The notes beneath the pieces are model-generated. The model had not been told where the DNA came from. It saw only the letters and a program-made list of their open reading frames with translations, and made no database searches. Made by a program: the position numbers and the translations under genes. Positions 35,220 to 46,763 of a DNA stretch of 64,000 nucleotides are shown piece by piece. The DNA lies in NCBI GenBank assembly GCA_015680685.1, contig MNCI01030115.1, positions 286,431 to 350,430 on the forward strand, given 5' to 3'. Source of the stretch: Gnetum montanum (Eukaryota > Streptophyta > Gnetopsida > Gnetales > Gnetaceae). The stretch's first letter is position 1. Each line of letters starts with the position of its first letter.

Positions 35220-35639
35220 CCAAAATATCTTTATACAAATTAATATATGTACATAGTATAATAANNTATTTTAAAATAAAATAAAATAAAAACTAACATA
35301 TGTTCATGTTAAGTATGAGTTTAAAGATATTTAATTAAAAATATTAGTTGAATTATTAAATTTATATTATCCTAAGTAATCATTACTTGAGATGAGTAAA
35401 GTGGAAGTGGTGGTTAATTAATTCCAACAACTGAATGACAAAATTTAAATTAGCATACATATAATGATTAGAAAGCGATTAATATGGACAAAGGTGGCAA
35501 GGTTGGTTAGCAAGATTTGGTGAGAATTTCAAATTTATTTAATACTATAAGAAGAGACATGGATTGCTTAAGATTACATCATTTTCCAATTCAAAGTGTG
35601 AGTAAAGAAAGCTAGTAAAGAGTGTAGGTTTGAGAAAGG

Positions 35640-36128
35640 ATGGTTCTTGGTGAGAGAGCAATGAGAAGACCATTTATCCCATATGTAATGGGATGCTTCA
35701 TAGAACATGTTCTAAGAGCTTATTACAAAGCAAAAGCCTGTGGAGCATCAAGAGTAAGTCCAATCCTACTTTGGCTTTTTAATGAGTTCATGTTTTGTAT
35801 TAGTGGACTTTCTATAGAAGCCAATGATTGGGGTAGATTTCATGAATGTGATAGTCAAGTAGAAAATCAAGAAAATTCTAACCAAGATGATTCTTGGGGA
35901 GAGGCATTTGTATCTAAAGATATAGACATATCTAATTGGGATAGGCCTCAAGAATCAGCAAAAGAGGCAGATGCAAAGGAGATGGATGCAAAGGAAATAA
36001 GAATAGTTGAAGAAAGCAACGATGAAGACAATGCATTAGTTACAAATGAAATAGTGTATGAAAGGATTCAAGATAAGAGGATTCCCAAGAAAGTTATTTT
36101 AACTATCCACTTCTCATCCATTGAATAG
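35640..36128 (+). CDS. Unidentified 162-codon ORF
   Basis: The longest uninterrupted non-repetitive ORF in the window, and it is on the opposite strand to the surrounding M4. The start at 35640 is in AAAGGATGG context; a possible TATA-like CTATAAGA lies about 95 bases upstream. N-terminal 60 residues: basic, with GCFIEHVLRAYYKAKACGAS and a hydrophobic segment (VSPILLWLFNEFMFCISGL). The rest is acidic and Asn/Asp/Glu-rich, with DDSWGEAF, a DAKEMDAKE repeat and IVEESNDEDN. An AATAAA signal follows at 36253. I do not recognise the family. It could be a retroposed host gene fragment, part of an unrecognised DNA transposon, or chance, but the length and skewed composition argue for real coding origin. 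Confidence 0.5.
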   Translation: MVLGERAMRRPFIPYVMGCFIEHVLRAYYKAKACGASRVSPILLWLFNEFMFCISGLSIEANDWGRFHECDSQVENQENSNQDDSWGEAFVSKDIDISNWDRPQESAKEADAKEMDAKEIRIVEESNDEDNALVTNEIVYERIQDKRIPKKVILTIHFSSIE

Positions 36129-36199
36129 TTTGTATGAAGTCTTGATGTATAGTTCTTTAAGGTTTTATTTTGGGTGAGGTTTGTATTTCATTAAAATTT

Positions 36200-37300
36200 A
36201 AGTTTAATGAATTTTTTCCTCAAAAAAGATTTCAGTTTTTCATGCAAAAAGGTTCAATAAAATTGTTGTTTCTTAGCTGATATTGCTAACTTAAAAAAAT
36301 TAAGGAAGGCAAGAATGTTGGCATATTTTGGTCATTTAATGGAGCAAAAAAATGCTTTAGGCATGGAGTTGAATGGTTTAGGAGGTGTAAGTTCGATAAT
36401 AAAGTCCTTGATTCATGGTTATAAAAAAGCATATTGAGTGATTTTTATAATGAGTTGTTCTTCTCTATTGATGTTAAAATTACTATTAAGGACTCAGCAT
36501 TTTGGGAAAAAGGACATAACATTAATCACAAAGACACTGCAAAATTTAATTCTTTTTCTCATGAGGGTGAAATGTACAAAGTAACAAATACTGGTTCATC
36601 ATTTGAATCATCTTCAAAGGAAAAGTTATCTTTACTAAAGTGGACAAATCCAATTCATCACAAAAATTGTCATCCATTTTTCTCATAACCAACTATCTAG
36701 GCAATTGTGTCTTCAAGAAAATCCTTACAACTTTTGTGATGTATACAAGATGAAGGAATTGCTGATCAAAGAATAAAAATATGCTCTACCTAGTAGGACT
36801 CTATAAGTAAAATCGGATGATAGCTATCTCTTGTTAATAAATTTCCAAAAAATTTGTTAAAATTTTAGCAAATTATTCAATTGATTTGGAACCTAGTTTG
36901 ATGATTCAAAATCATGATTTTAGAATTTGCTATACTACTATCTTTATAATAGTGAAAAGTAAAGATAAAATTTAGCAATTTAGGTTACTGTAATATTGAA
37001 ATAGAGAATGCTATTGGAAGAGGAAAGAAATCCTAGTATAACTTGGGTAACAAAATCATTTAATTAAGGAAAATGATCACAAATCTAGATTGGTGGAAGC
37101 TACGATTCCTAATGAACAAAATGTATTTGGCCTTCTTGGCTAAGCCTATTGTGATGGCATACAATGGAGCAATGATTTTCCTCTTGGTCAATAAATGATG
37201 AAAAACCAAAGGCAGATATTCCATAATGAATTCCTGTGCACTATTGGTGATTACTATAAGAGAGCCTTTGCTATAGACAAGCCAGTTGAGCAATTCAATA
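36200..37300 (+). other. Possible remains of a second coding region
   Basis: 36290-36430 translates, in one frame, as LADIANLKKLRKARMLAYF...HGYKKAY, and 36434-36688 is open in another frame with Ser/Lys/His-rich sequence. On the minus strand 37293-37060 is also open. None shows a domain I recognise or evidence of conservation. The material is unique in the window and may belong with the ORF at 35640 or with decayed transposon DNA. Confidence 0.25.
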
Positions 37301-37304
37301 GTCT

Positions 37305-38024
37305 AGAGGGTTAAAAAAATCTTTGGTATTTTGATAGGACTAAAATAGCTTTTTGATTTTTAAAGTATACTCCCTTGGTATTTCAATCAAAAATTGTTAA
37401 TTCTTTAAAAGTTCTATTGTATGCAATTGTTGACAACTATTATCAAGCCAAAATATAGACTTGTATGTAATGTTTTATGTAGCAAATTTTGGTAGTATAG
37501 TAGGATTGTCTTTAAGAAATTACTTGTATGAGCCTAGAAAATCTGAAAAATTCATAAATATTGAATTAGGAATAACTTTATTATGAAGTGTTTCCTCATA
37601 TCAATTTACCTTGCTTATATATTTGAGCTTTTACACAAATCTACTTTCTTTTCTTTCTCTTTCCATTGAATCATGCTCTATTTTTAGTTTTCTTATGGAA
37701 TTTTCTCTCTCTAGGGAAAATTAGGAGTAGATTAGCAAAGTTGTCTTCAAATGGTTTTTCCAAAATTTTATTTGTTACAAGTAGGTATTATAAGGACCAT
37801 GTAGAATAAGTGATTGAACAAAATAGGAATCTCTAATAACTCACAAGTATTTTTCAAAGTTAACTGAATCTCTTTCATGATAGCTGATTACAGTTTTATA
37901 TGCAATCCAACTATTTCAACATTCACAATAGCAAACATATACTCATGTTTAACTACTGTGTCTATTTGGAGGTATCTAGGCCTTGGTGTTACCAGAGACC
38001 AGCGAGCACCTAAATCCAATTTGA
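37305..38024 (+). repeat. Copy 1 of a dispersed ~0.72-kb repeat
   Basis: Collinear with 54135-54887 in the same orientation: CTTTGGTATTTTGAT, GCCTTGGTGTTNCCAGAGAC and many blocks between. It ends where M4 integrase sequence resumes (about 38050). There is no terminal repeat and no coding motif, so the family is unknown. Confidence 0.75.
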
Positions 38025-38059
38025 GGCACTAGTTGGTGGTCGCATCTCAAATGATTGTT

Positions 38060-39180
38060 AATAGGCTCCAATAGAGAACATTATCTCTAGGTTGAAGTTT
38101 GATTCTTTTGATTCTTAGATTAGGATGCATTTTGTTGAATGCCTTGTTGAATGCCTAATCAACTTTTGTCTAGCACATTTAGGTTGATCAATCTTTCTTT
38201 TTATGCTAGACTTAGGTCAAGGTCCAGGTCACAGGCTGTTGAAAGTGTATGGAGCCTAGATTGGATAGGTAGAGTTGGTAATTTTCCATACTTCATCTCA
38301 TAGGAAGAGTAGCCTATAGGAAGTTTCCATGTTGAGTGGTAGGCCCAAAGGCCATTATTTAATTTTGTGCTGTAGTCTTTGCTATATTTGCTAATAGTTC
38401 TTGTTAGGATCTTTGTAATCTTCCTATTGGTAGCTTTTACTTGATTGTTGGCTTGGGGGTGGTAGGGTGTTTTTAATTTATGTTCAACCCCCAAGCATTG
38501 CATAAGTTTGCAAAAAGTAGCACTTGTGAAATGGGTTTCATTGATAGAAATTAGTGTATGTGGCACCCCACACCTATTTACAACATTTTTTTGTACAAAC
38601 TGTGTAGTAGTGGATGATGTACAATTGATGATGATTGCTACTTCAGCCCATTTAGTATAGTAGTCAATAACTACAATAATATATGCCTTTCCATTGGAGA
38701 TGGGTGTGATGGAACCCATGAAATCTATGCTTCATATGTCAAAGGGTTCTAGTGGTTGAATCCACTGTTGAGGATTCTCCATTCATGTGATCATCCCACC
38801 ATCTCATTGATAACATTCGCAGGATCAGAGAAACTAGTGAGCATCCTTGAAGATTATGGGATAATAGTATTTTGCCACTAGGATTTTTATGATCATGTGT
38901 CTCCTTGCATAGTGGCCTCCACAAGGACCCTCATGAGTGTCTTAGAGAACATGTAGTTGATTAACATCAGGTACATTCCAATGAACTAGGCCATTGACAC
39001 ACATCTTGTAAAGGTATTTATTGATGTTCATGAAGTGTTTGGCCTGATGAAGAAATTGTTGTTTCTTCCTGCAATCCAAGTCTTGTGGCATCTCCTGAGT
39101 GAGAAGATAAGTGAGGATGCCATTATACCATTTTTATTCTGCAGGTACTTATTCATTTATTGCACTAGTAAAGAGGAGTT
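38060..39180 (-). pseudogene. M4 integrase
   Basis: Minus-strand core open from 38719 to 38201 (172 codons): GSITPISNGKAYIIVVIDYYTKWAEV; the second-Asp region reads LISINETHF, so the catalytic D is replaced; HPQANNQVKATNRKI, where the Glu position reads Lys. Upstream (39180-38740) are remnants of the zinc-binding region (HEGPCGG-like, then CYQ-type Cys pairs) in shifted frames. The C-terminal KRIKLQPRDNVLYWS matches the P1 C-terminus. Two catalytic positions are lost, so it is dead beyond its stops. Confidence 0.82.
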
Positions 39181-39199
39181 CATTAGAAAATTGGTTAGA

Positions 39200-39640
39200 G
39201 AGTGGAATCTCCTCCTCTATCATCCCATTGTAATCGAGAGAGATTGTTAGAAATCACATTCTCAGTCCCCTTTTAATCTACTATCATAAGATCAAATTCT
39301 TGCAAGATCACTAGCCACTGTATGACATGCAGGCTCACCATTGGTTTGTTCATGAGGAAGCGAATGGTACTGTGGTGAGTGTGCACAAATAGTTTATATC
39401 CAAGCACATAGTGCCTAAACTTGTTTAGAGAATACACGACTACCATCAGTTCTTTCTTTGTTGTGGTGTAATTGAGCTGCACACCCACAATGCTTTGGCT
39501 TGTGTAGTGGATATAATATGGATGTTTCTTGTCATCCACTTGTGTAAGCATAGCTCCCAAGGCATAATTAGATGCATCTATCATGATATGAAATGGTCCG
39601 GACCATTCAAGTGCTCATAGAATTAGAGTCTACAAGTTTT
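39200..39640 (-). pseudogene. M4 RNase H
   Basis: Open on the minus strand from 39584 to 39273 (103 codons): MIDASNYALGAMLTQVDD (catalytic D), TTKKELMVVVYSLNKFRHYVLG (E), VHTHHSTIRF, where the expected TDHS Asp is His, then LQEFDLMIVD and, after a stop, NNLSRLQW. One catalytic aspartate is missing. Confidence 0.85.
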
Positions 39641-39649
39641 TTCCTTTAT

Positions 39650-40840
39650 GTTCAAGAATGCCTTTTTGCAGTCCTTGGCCCAAATGAATGAAGCATCTTT
39701 CTTTGTTAGTTTGATCAATGGTTTTGTGATCTTAGAGAAATTCTCTATAAATCATTGGTAGTAACCAGAATTTCCAATGAATGACCAAACATCTCTTATA
39801 GTTTCTAGTTGACAGGTGATTCCTTGGATGATCCTTATGTTTTCGGGGTCTACCTTGATCCTTGCCTGATAAATGCTATCATAGTACAATGCCTTCTTGG
39901 ATAATGAGATGGCTCTTTTGCCAATTTAGCCACAAATTTATCTCCACACATCTTATGAGTACTTGCTCATTGTAGTCTAAAGCTTGGTTGAATTTAGCAC
40001 CATTAGTGAAGAAGTCATCCATAAAGACTTCCACTCCACTACCAATTTGCTACTAAAAGATGCTTAAGACCAAGCACTGAAAAGTGATAGGAGCATTGCA
40101 TAGATCAAAAGGCATCTTGCAATATTTAAAGGTCCCCCATGGGCTCATGAATGTTGTTTTGGCCTAATCTTCTGGTGTAATTTGGATCTGGTTATAGCCA
40201 CTATAACCATCTAGAAAACTATAATAGCAATGCCCATATATGGTTTCCAACATCTAATCAAAAAATAGTAATAACAAATGATCTTTAAATGTTACCATGT
40301 TTAATAGCTTGAAGTCAATACAAACCTACCATTTGTGACCTCTCTTTGGAACTATCATGAGTGGGTCGACCCACTCGCTATTTGTAATGGGGTAGATGAA
40401 CCCTACCTTAAGGAGTTGCTCAATCTCCTCTTTGATGATTTGCTTCAATTTTGGGTTCAACCACCATTGTGGTTGCTTCCTTGGCTTCATGGAAGGATTA
40501 GTATAAATGCAATGCTGACATATCCATGGATCAATTCTAGTGAGTTTAGGATATGAGTAGGCAAAGGCTATTGGCCATTTGTTAACCACTTTCAATAGAT
40601 TTACTTTTTACTCAAGAGCAAGTTTGGCATTAAGTATGACCAGCTTGTCATTTTTCAAGAATGCATATTCCAGGCTGGTAGGTTTCAACTCTAGGGGCTC
40701 TTGTTTAAAATTCTCAAGGATCGCCAACTCTCCCCACTTGGTATCATCATTTGCATTATTAGAAAGTTGGTGATGAACTTGCTCTAGTTTATTTATGCCT
40801 TTAACATAAGCACATGTTAGGCTCTCAGTAGGTTCCATGC
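39650..40840 (-). pseudogene. M4 reverse transcriptase
   Basis: Minus strand: linker LEQVHHQLSNN, ENFKQEPLELKP (40838-40608 open), then ICQHCIYTNPSMKPRKQPQWWLNPKLKQ and EQLLKVGFIYPITNSEW (40595-40326 open), FKDHLLLLFFD, FLDGYSGYNQIQ, SPWGTFKY, VFMDDFF (about 40030-40010, catalytic Asp pair present), LNWQKSHLI, and the connection YYQ-FIENFSKITKPLIKLTKKD. It lacks the Athila-specific extra loop, as P1 does. Stops and a few shifts. Confidence 0.87.
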
Positions 40841-40984
40841 ATAGTGTGTTACTTCCAAGATCAGCTATCAGCTATTGAGTGCCCTCCTATTTTGTTGCTA
40901 TTGTGTATAGGCACCTTTGAACTTTAGATTCATTTGCATACTATCTACATGCTTTGATGGATTTTCTCCTGACAGACGAGAGTT

Positions 40985-41480
40985 TCTACACATAGTTGCA
41001 CCTGGTGTCACTGTATGTAAGAAATGGAACCCTCTTCTTCTCAATCTTTTGAAATTCATTCTCCTTGGAAATTTCCAAGGAAAGATCTTTAATGCCTGTC
41101 CTTACATCAATGGTGCTTAGCCATGTCCTTCCCATAATGATTGGGAAGTCCCCCTTACAATTCTCAACCTTGATTACTAGGAAATCAACAAGATAAGACC
41201 ACCCACAGACAGTGGTCACAATGTCTTCTACCAGTCCTAATGGAATTGTAATGGATTGTTTTGCCAGTTTTAATTGGATATTATTCTTCTTAAGAGGTGG
41301 AGAATTCTAGGCAATATACATCTCATGAGAAATCAAGTTAACATTGGAACCTGAATCAAGAAGAGCTTTACATGGTTCATTCGTAGCAATATGTAAATAG
41401 ATAAGAGGACTCCCTAGATCAGCTAATTTCCTAGGAAGGTTGCTAGCCTAGATCCAATTAGATACAACATGAGTGAGCAT
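40985..41480 (-). pseudogene. M4 aspartic protease
   Basis: Minus strand: PRKLADLGSPLIYLHIATNEPC, catalytic LLDSG with SNVNLISHEMY, LKKNNIQLKLAKQS, VEDIVTTVCGWSYLVDF, and IIMGRTWLSTIDV; the last 77 codons (41219-40986) are open. It keeps the linker that was deleted in P1 and serves as a reference for that junction. Confidence 0.85.
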
Positions 41481-41489
41481 AACAGTATG

Positions 41490-43949
41490 GATTTTGGGAA
41501 GTATTTAGTTTGAAGGGTTCCTAATGGAATGGTTTTTAGAGGATGAGTTAGGAGCAAGGTGACTAGTCACCTGAGTCTGTGAGGGCTTAATAGGGCTATT
41601 GGATCAGAAAAATGATATTTTATGGGTATGAGGTTTCAAACAACTTGGTTGATTAGCCAGTCTTAGATTGATGGCCCTAGTAGCATTGTGTTGCTACGAC
41701 TGGGTTGGAAGTTCACCTTGCATGGATGGAGTAGGTGGTAGCTATATTAAGGATGGAGGAACAAGTGCAGGAATAGGAGGAGGATAAGTATGGAATTTGG
41801 TATCCCTCTTGGAATGTGGAGAATGAGTTCTATAGTATTCAAGAGGGTAGTAGAAATGTTGGAAAGGAGAAATGTGACTATAAGAGTCATGTGGATACAA
41901 GGGGTTGTTGAACGTAATACCCATATGGATCTGGTTGTCAATAAGGGTACTACTACCTTGGCGGTGGTAGCACCCATGATTGTGATTGCTACCATTATTG
42001 ATACTACTTGTATGGTTGTGGTGGAGTTCCACTTAGATAATATTGTTGTTTCTAATGGAACTACCTAGGATTTCCTTGAGGATAAGACAATCTTCTAGGT
42101 TTTTTTCTTTTTACTAGTCATGGATTTAGAGCATACACCCTAGACTCTTGTAAGTGTGACACGATGGGGCAACATTCCTTAGGATGTTCATATTGGTAGA
42201 TGTCACACCCACCATTATCATCTGATTTAGTTTTCATAATTTCCTCTATGGAAACAATCTTGTCCTTACCTCTTTAATTGGCATGTTTAGCTTTTCTTCA
42301 CCTTCTATGATCATGATCACTACTTTGTTCTTTGGACTCTTCAACAATTTTCAAAATAGCTTGAAATCTACTATCCATAGAGTTCCATAATTAATCTAAT
42401 TGAGCCAAAATTTTAGAGGTAAATTTTTAAATCAGTAAGGTTTTCTAGTTCACCATCTCATTAAGTAGTGATTCCTCCTCACTGTCACAAAATTAGACCT
42501 CCCTTTTTCTAATGGAAGGATCCCTATTCTATTCCTTAGCATGTTGTGGCCTACTTGATCAACCTTTGGATCTGATGGGCTGTTAACTCATCTAGTCTTC
42601 CTGAGGCATAGATCCTAAGAGTTCTTCTTAACTTAGAAAGAAGCCCATCTATGATGCGGTGAAGTTGTTCTTGCTGAGAGTAACGAAGGCCAAGGCATTG
42701 GTGTAATAATGAATAATATCTATCCATGGTGGCATCTAAGGACTCATGTGTTCCTTGCTTCCAACCCTAGATCTACCTTCTCATATTAGACACTTAGGAG
42801 TGCATTTGATACTTATCATTGAATAGTTCAAGCATCATACTCCATCTACGAATTGATTCTAGCTCCAAGGATTGGTACTAGCTTTTTGATTCTTTGATGA
42901 GTGTCCTAGAAAATAACTTAAGCTTTTGCTAGTCATTTTCTATGTTTTTCAGGGCACAAGTATTGTGAAAAGCCTAAAGATGATTTTGTGGATTGGAGTA
43001 ATATCCCCCCTCAAACTTGGAGATGTTATTCATATCTAATCACTTGATCTTGCTATCTTTCACATGCATTATTAGAATTCTCACCACCTCTATGATGTTT
43101 ATCATGCTTTAGGTGGTAAGCAAAGGCTCATTATAGCCATGACCTTGGTGCCTACAATGCACTCTCCTACCCTTTTGTTCATGGAAATGGGCCTCTCTTG
43201 AATACCTATGCCTTGAATCTTGACTTGCTCAATGGTCCCTACAATCATCTCGGTCTCATTGATCACCTTCATTGTGATCACTTCCCTTGTGGTTGCGTTA
43301 AAAGCTAGAAGAGGAAGAAGATGACTATAAAGGTGAAGAGGAAGAAAGAAAAGCACCATCACGATGCTTGCCATCTCCTCTTTGGTGGTCATGATCATGA
43401 TCATGATCATGCTGCTTACCCACATCCTTGCCATGACTCTCCTCCTTGGATCCCCCTTTGTTATGAGATCTGTTCTTGCCAGAATCAAGATTATGTATCA
43501 TGGACTACAAGTTCTAGTTTTGACCTCCTTCATGAAAGTCAAAGAGAGGAGTATCTTTGTATGAAAAACCCCCAAAGAAGGTTTCTCCACCATATTTTTG
43601 GTACATCAAGAATGGAGAGTCATTGGACCACTTTCCTTTCGCAAATTCGTAATGTTGCTCTAGCTATTGATCTCTCAAATGTTATGCATTAGTGAGATGA
43701 TAATCCCTAGCATCACTATGCCATACAACATAATTAGCATGAAGCCCTTGGATGCCCAACTACATAAGAGTTTGGTGGAGCATTATCCCCCATGTCTCGC
43801 CATAATAGTTGTTCATCTTGGTGTAGGATGAAGGTGAAACTGGATAGATACTTATCAAGATGATTGTATATCACTCTGTATTGTTGGGGCACCTACAAAT
43901 TTACTATGTTAGACTTGGGTGAAGAATCACTCCTGTGAGAAGAAGACAA
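41490..43949 (-). pseudogene. gag: M4 gag (broken, start codon lost)
   Basis: Minus-strand gag. The expected start is TTG at 43949 (others have ATGTCTTCTTCT). LDKYLSSFTFILHQDEQLLWRD lies near 43860-43795, a charged middle region to about 43100, capsid-like core with the FEGGYYSNPQNHL-type region (about 43010-42960), WSMMLELFNDKYQMHS, and CDIY-QYE-H-PKE-C zinc-knuckle-like sequence (about 42205-42150, second Cys lost), then a Pro/Tyr/His-rich tail. No single long frame remains. Confidence 0.75.
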
Positions 43950-44096
43950 GTTATATTAGAAGATAAGGAATGCAGTGTGCTTTCTTATAATAATTGTTGT
44001 AGTTATTTTGATGCATGATATGACTTTAGGATTCATTCCAATGAAGTTAAATAAATTTAAACTAAATCCTAGATAGTGCATGTAACAAACTAAAGA

Positions 44097-44114
44097 TCCC
44101 CAACAATGGCACCA
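44097..44114 (-). other. M4 primer binding site (tRNA-Asp type)
   Basis: Minus strand TGGTGCCATTGTTGGGGA, 14 of 18 matches to the tRNA-Asp complement, two bases after the 5' LTR. Confidence 0.8.
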
Positions 44115-44115
44115 A

Positions 44116-44942
44116 TGATGAGTAGTGAGTATACCCTACACCTAACCATACGAATTACAAGCTTTCATGTGTAATCCAATCAAATTCCACAGACATTAAG
44201 TTCCTAAGTATGCTAGTTCTAGGAAGTGAAATCTAATCATGATGATCGTTGTCTTCCTAACTACACTTGTGTAATTAGGACACATGATTTTTTAATATTT
44301 TATATTTTATTCACCTACAATTGATAACAAGTTGAAACTCAATTTATTAACTAATTTAACTAATCTGATTGCTAATTAATAACTAACTATCCTAACATAA
44401 GCATCCAGTCCCATTTTCCATACACATCCTGAATGCATACAATACTATTGCGTTACCAAGCGTTAAGCATTGCTGGGAGTACCAAGCATTGTATGTTATG
44501 TTCCAACCATTTGTATTTATGTGTTTAATCTATTTAGCTTAATTAGTTAGTTAATTAAAGTCTTACTTATCTTAATTAATTACATAATTAATGAAAATTT
44601 CATAAATGTAGAAATAAATTATTAATCTATTCCAAGTGCTACAAGGTTTAATCAAAAGCCTCATCTTTATTGTTGTTCACATTGGTGTGCTCAGGTACAT
44701 TAGTTTAGTTCTCGAATAAAGATTCATACACTTTCTGACTCCTACTAAAGGCACTTAGAAAAATATTCTAACTTTCAATTGATAAGACTGCAAGAGCTCT
44801 GCTACAATTATGATAAGACATGCCATAAACATGATGGATGACCATGTATTTATAGACTTTATTGTGGAGTTGCATCAATAGGGCCTCATAAGTGAAATAA
44901 ATGCTACATTAACGTAGCCCCATCGATGGGGCAACACCATGT
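44116..44942 (-). repeat. M4 5' LTR, truncated at its outer end
   Basis: Ends (minus strand) ACTCATCA next to the primer site. It follows the 3' LTR 29586-30555 block by block until GATGGGGCAACACCATG, then breaks off at 44942 into unrelated sequence. TATAAATA is near 44850 on the minus strand. Confidence 0.85.
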
Positions 44943-46763
44943 TATGGAGTATAATTTATAAATTAATGTTTGGGTTTAATTAAAATCCAAATGCTATTAA
45001 TGAATGCAAGATAGTATACAAGTAAAAAAAAGGCAAAAGTTCATTAGAGTTTAGTTGCTTTCCTTGTAGAATGGAAGTATATTCACATGTTAATAACAAG
45101 TAGGATGTCTATTTTCACAATCATGAAGCTTGATTTTAATGTTGATTTTTTAGTGTATGAGTTAAAGTTTTTAAAAGGAGAAGAACAATTATATTATAAT
45201 TTCTCATTCAAGTGAAATGACTAAGTGGTAGATAGCAAAGGTACCTCTCATCATTCACCTTGGATTGAGGTTTTCAGAGATGAATATACCTTTTGAAAGT
45301 TAAAATATGGTGAATTTAGGAGAAACTTTGAAACCTGCTAGTTACATGAAATGAATAATATGAGCAATAAGAAAAGTTTTTAAAAGTTACAAAACATGGA
45401 ATGTTTTTGAATTTTCCAAATCATCATTATCTACACAATAGTTTAATTACACAATGTCCACTACGTAAGCTTTTGAAATTTAATGGTAGGGGAGTGCAAA
45501 ACTTAACAAAGCCTTTTCAAATTCATAAATATTTATGAAAACCCATGAGAGCATCATTTAGGATTTTAAAACAAACAACAAAAGCTTAGGTTATTACCAA
45601 AAAATTGCATCCTAGAGAAAATGTAAGATGGGTATTTTTGGAATGATGAAAACCTATGTTACTAGATTGTTTCAAATGAATAGTATTAAGGTTGAGAAAA
45701 TATGAAACCCTAAGGAATATCTCTTATTCAGAAAAATTAATAGCACCCATCAAGAAGCATGAGAACTAAACAAAATCTAAATATCAATAAATTTTAAAGC
45801 CTAGACTAAATGAGCTAAAACACCTAAATAGTATTTGTTGTAAGATGACGCTAGGGTTGGAAGAAATGACATCTACATCCAACAATAGAAATAGGGCTAA
45901 AAAATCCATCAATCTAGACTACAACGATGAAGAAACACACAGCCTGTCTTGGCTAGATTAGGCTAGAATCCATCAAAGATGAGTACGGCTCAAGTAGAGC
46001 CATTACCAATAACAGTTACAACCAAATGTGGCAATAAAGGCAATGGTGGCATAGTTGCAAGCTTCATCGATGAAGGGTTGGAAAGCATCTATGTTTGCTT
46101 GTAGGAAACAACATTAGGATTGAAGTAGAGCACAACAAGTGGTAAGGTTTCCTTTGAACATGGGAAGAGATCGACATGATGGATGATGTCAAGGCCACAA
46201 GAGATAAACATACATTGTAATGTTTACATGTTTGGTATAAACATGTTGATGAAAGCAACAATAAAGCTACGGAGCCTTAATAATATTTTTTAATATATAT
46301 ATTTTAAAAGTTGGGTAGAGCTTATGGCTTATAAAAAAAAGATTTATGAATGCTTGGTAAATCTAACTTTATTTTTAATTTCCATTGGAAATTATGATTA
46401 ATTCTCCTTGATATTTGCAGTTTCTTTGGAGACACTTGCCAACTTGGCCATATATTTCTCTAATTTTTGTAACTTCATATGGTGATCTCCATGATATTTG
46501 TTACCAAGGAAACACTTGGCAACCATAGCTTAAATTTCTAATGAATTCCTATGGATGTTGTAACTTCTAAGGTGGTTATAAATTAATATTCCTAGATATT
46601 TTAATATCATTAACTTTTCATGATTATTGTAACCTCCCCAAGGTCAGTATAAAAGGGCCTTCAAGGAAGAATAATAAAAAGGATGATGGGGAAAAAAGGC
46701 ATATTTGGAAAAAGATAATTTAAGATTATTTGTAAGATGGCTTACTAGAGACATACATTTGGC
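44943..46763. other. AT-rich sequence between M4 and P3
   Basis: No coding region or transposon protein was recognised. 45840-46260 is less AT-rich and has short open pieces on both strands, without conserved motifs. A related GGAAACACTTGGCAAC / GGAGACACTTGCCAAC pair occurs at about 46430-46520. A TATAAAAG box at 46648-46655 with GGGCC following looks like a promoter, perhaps of a solo LTR from another family. Confidence 0.4.
46648..46655 (+). promoter_or_regulatory. TATA-like box outside the known LTRs
   Basis: CAGTATAAAAGGGCC, a strong plant TATA match, lies about 115 bases before the P3 LTR. No gene follows directly, so it may belong to a solo LTR or be fortuitous. Confidence 0.3.

Larger units (their letters stand above)
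29586..44942 (-). mobile_element. M4: long minus-strand Athila/Tat-like element with gag, pol and ORF3
   Basis: The LTRs at 29586-30555 and 44116-44942 are the same subfamily (identical landmark order, CAATGATGGGGC-type U3 module), so I read the interval as one element. Minus-strand order: 5' LTR, primer site, gag, protease, RT, RNase H, integrase (to 38060), foreign DNA 38050-35220, an N gap, spacer (34935-34320), ORF3 leader and mini-intron, ORF3 (33580-30735), purine tract, 3' LTR. It is the only element with both pol and the long ORF3. The 5' LTR has lost its first 70-150 bases at 44942, and integration flanks are not recoverable. Confidence 0.72.

Noticed and set aside
43321-43692. Plus-strand ORF rich in His/Asp in the M4 gag region
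   Set aside because: Antisense to gag; its composition mirrors the charged Arg/His/Ser stretch of Gag.
29581-44947. Target duplication for M4
   Set aside because: The outer end of the 5' LTR is deleted at 44942, so the original flank is gone; the sequences present (GATAT and TTATG) do not match.
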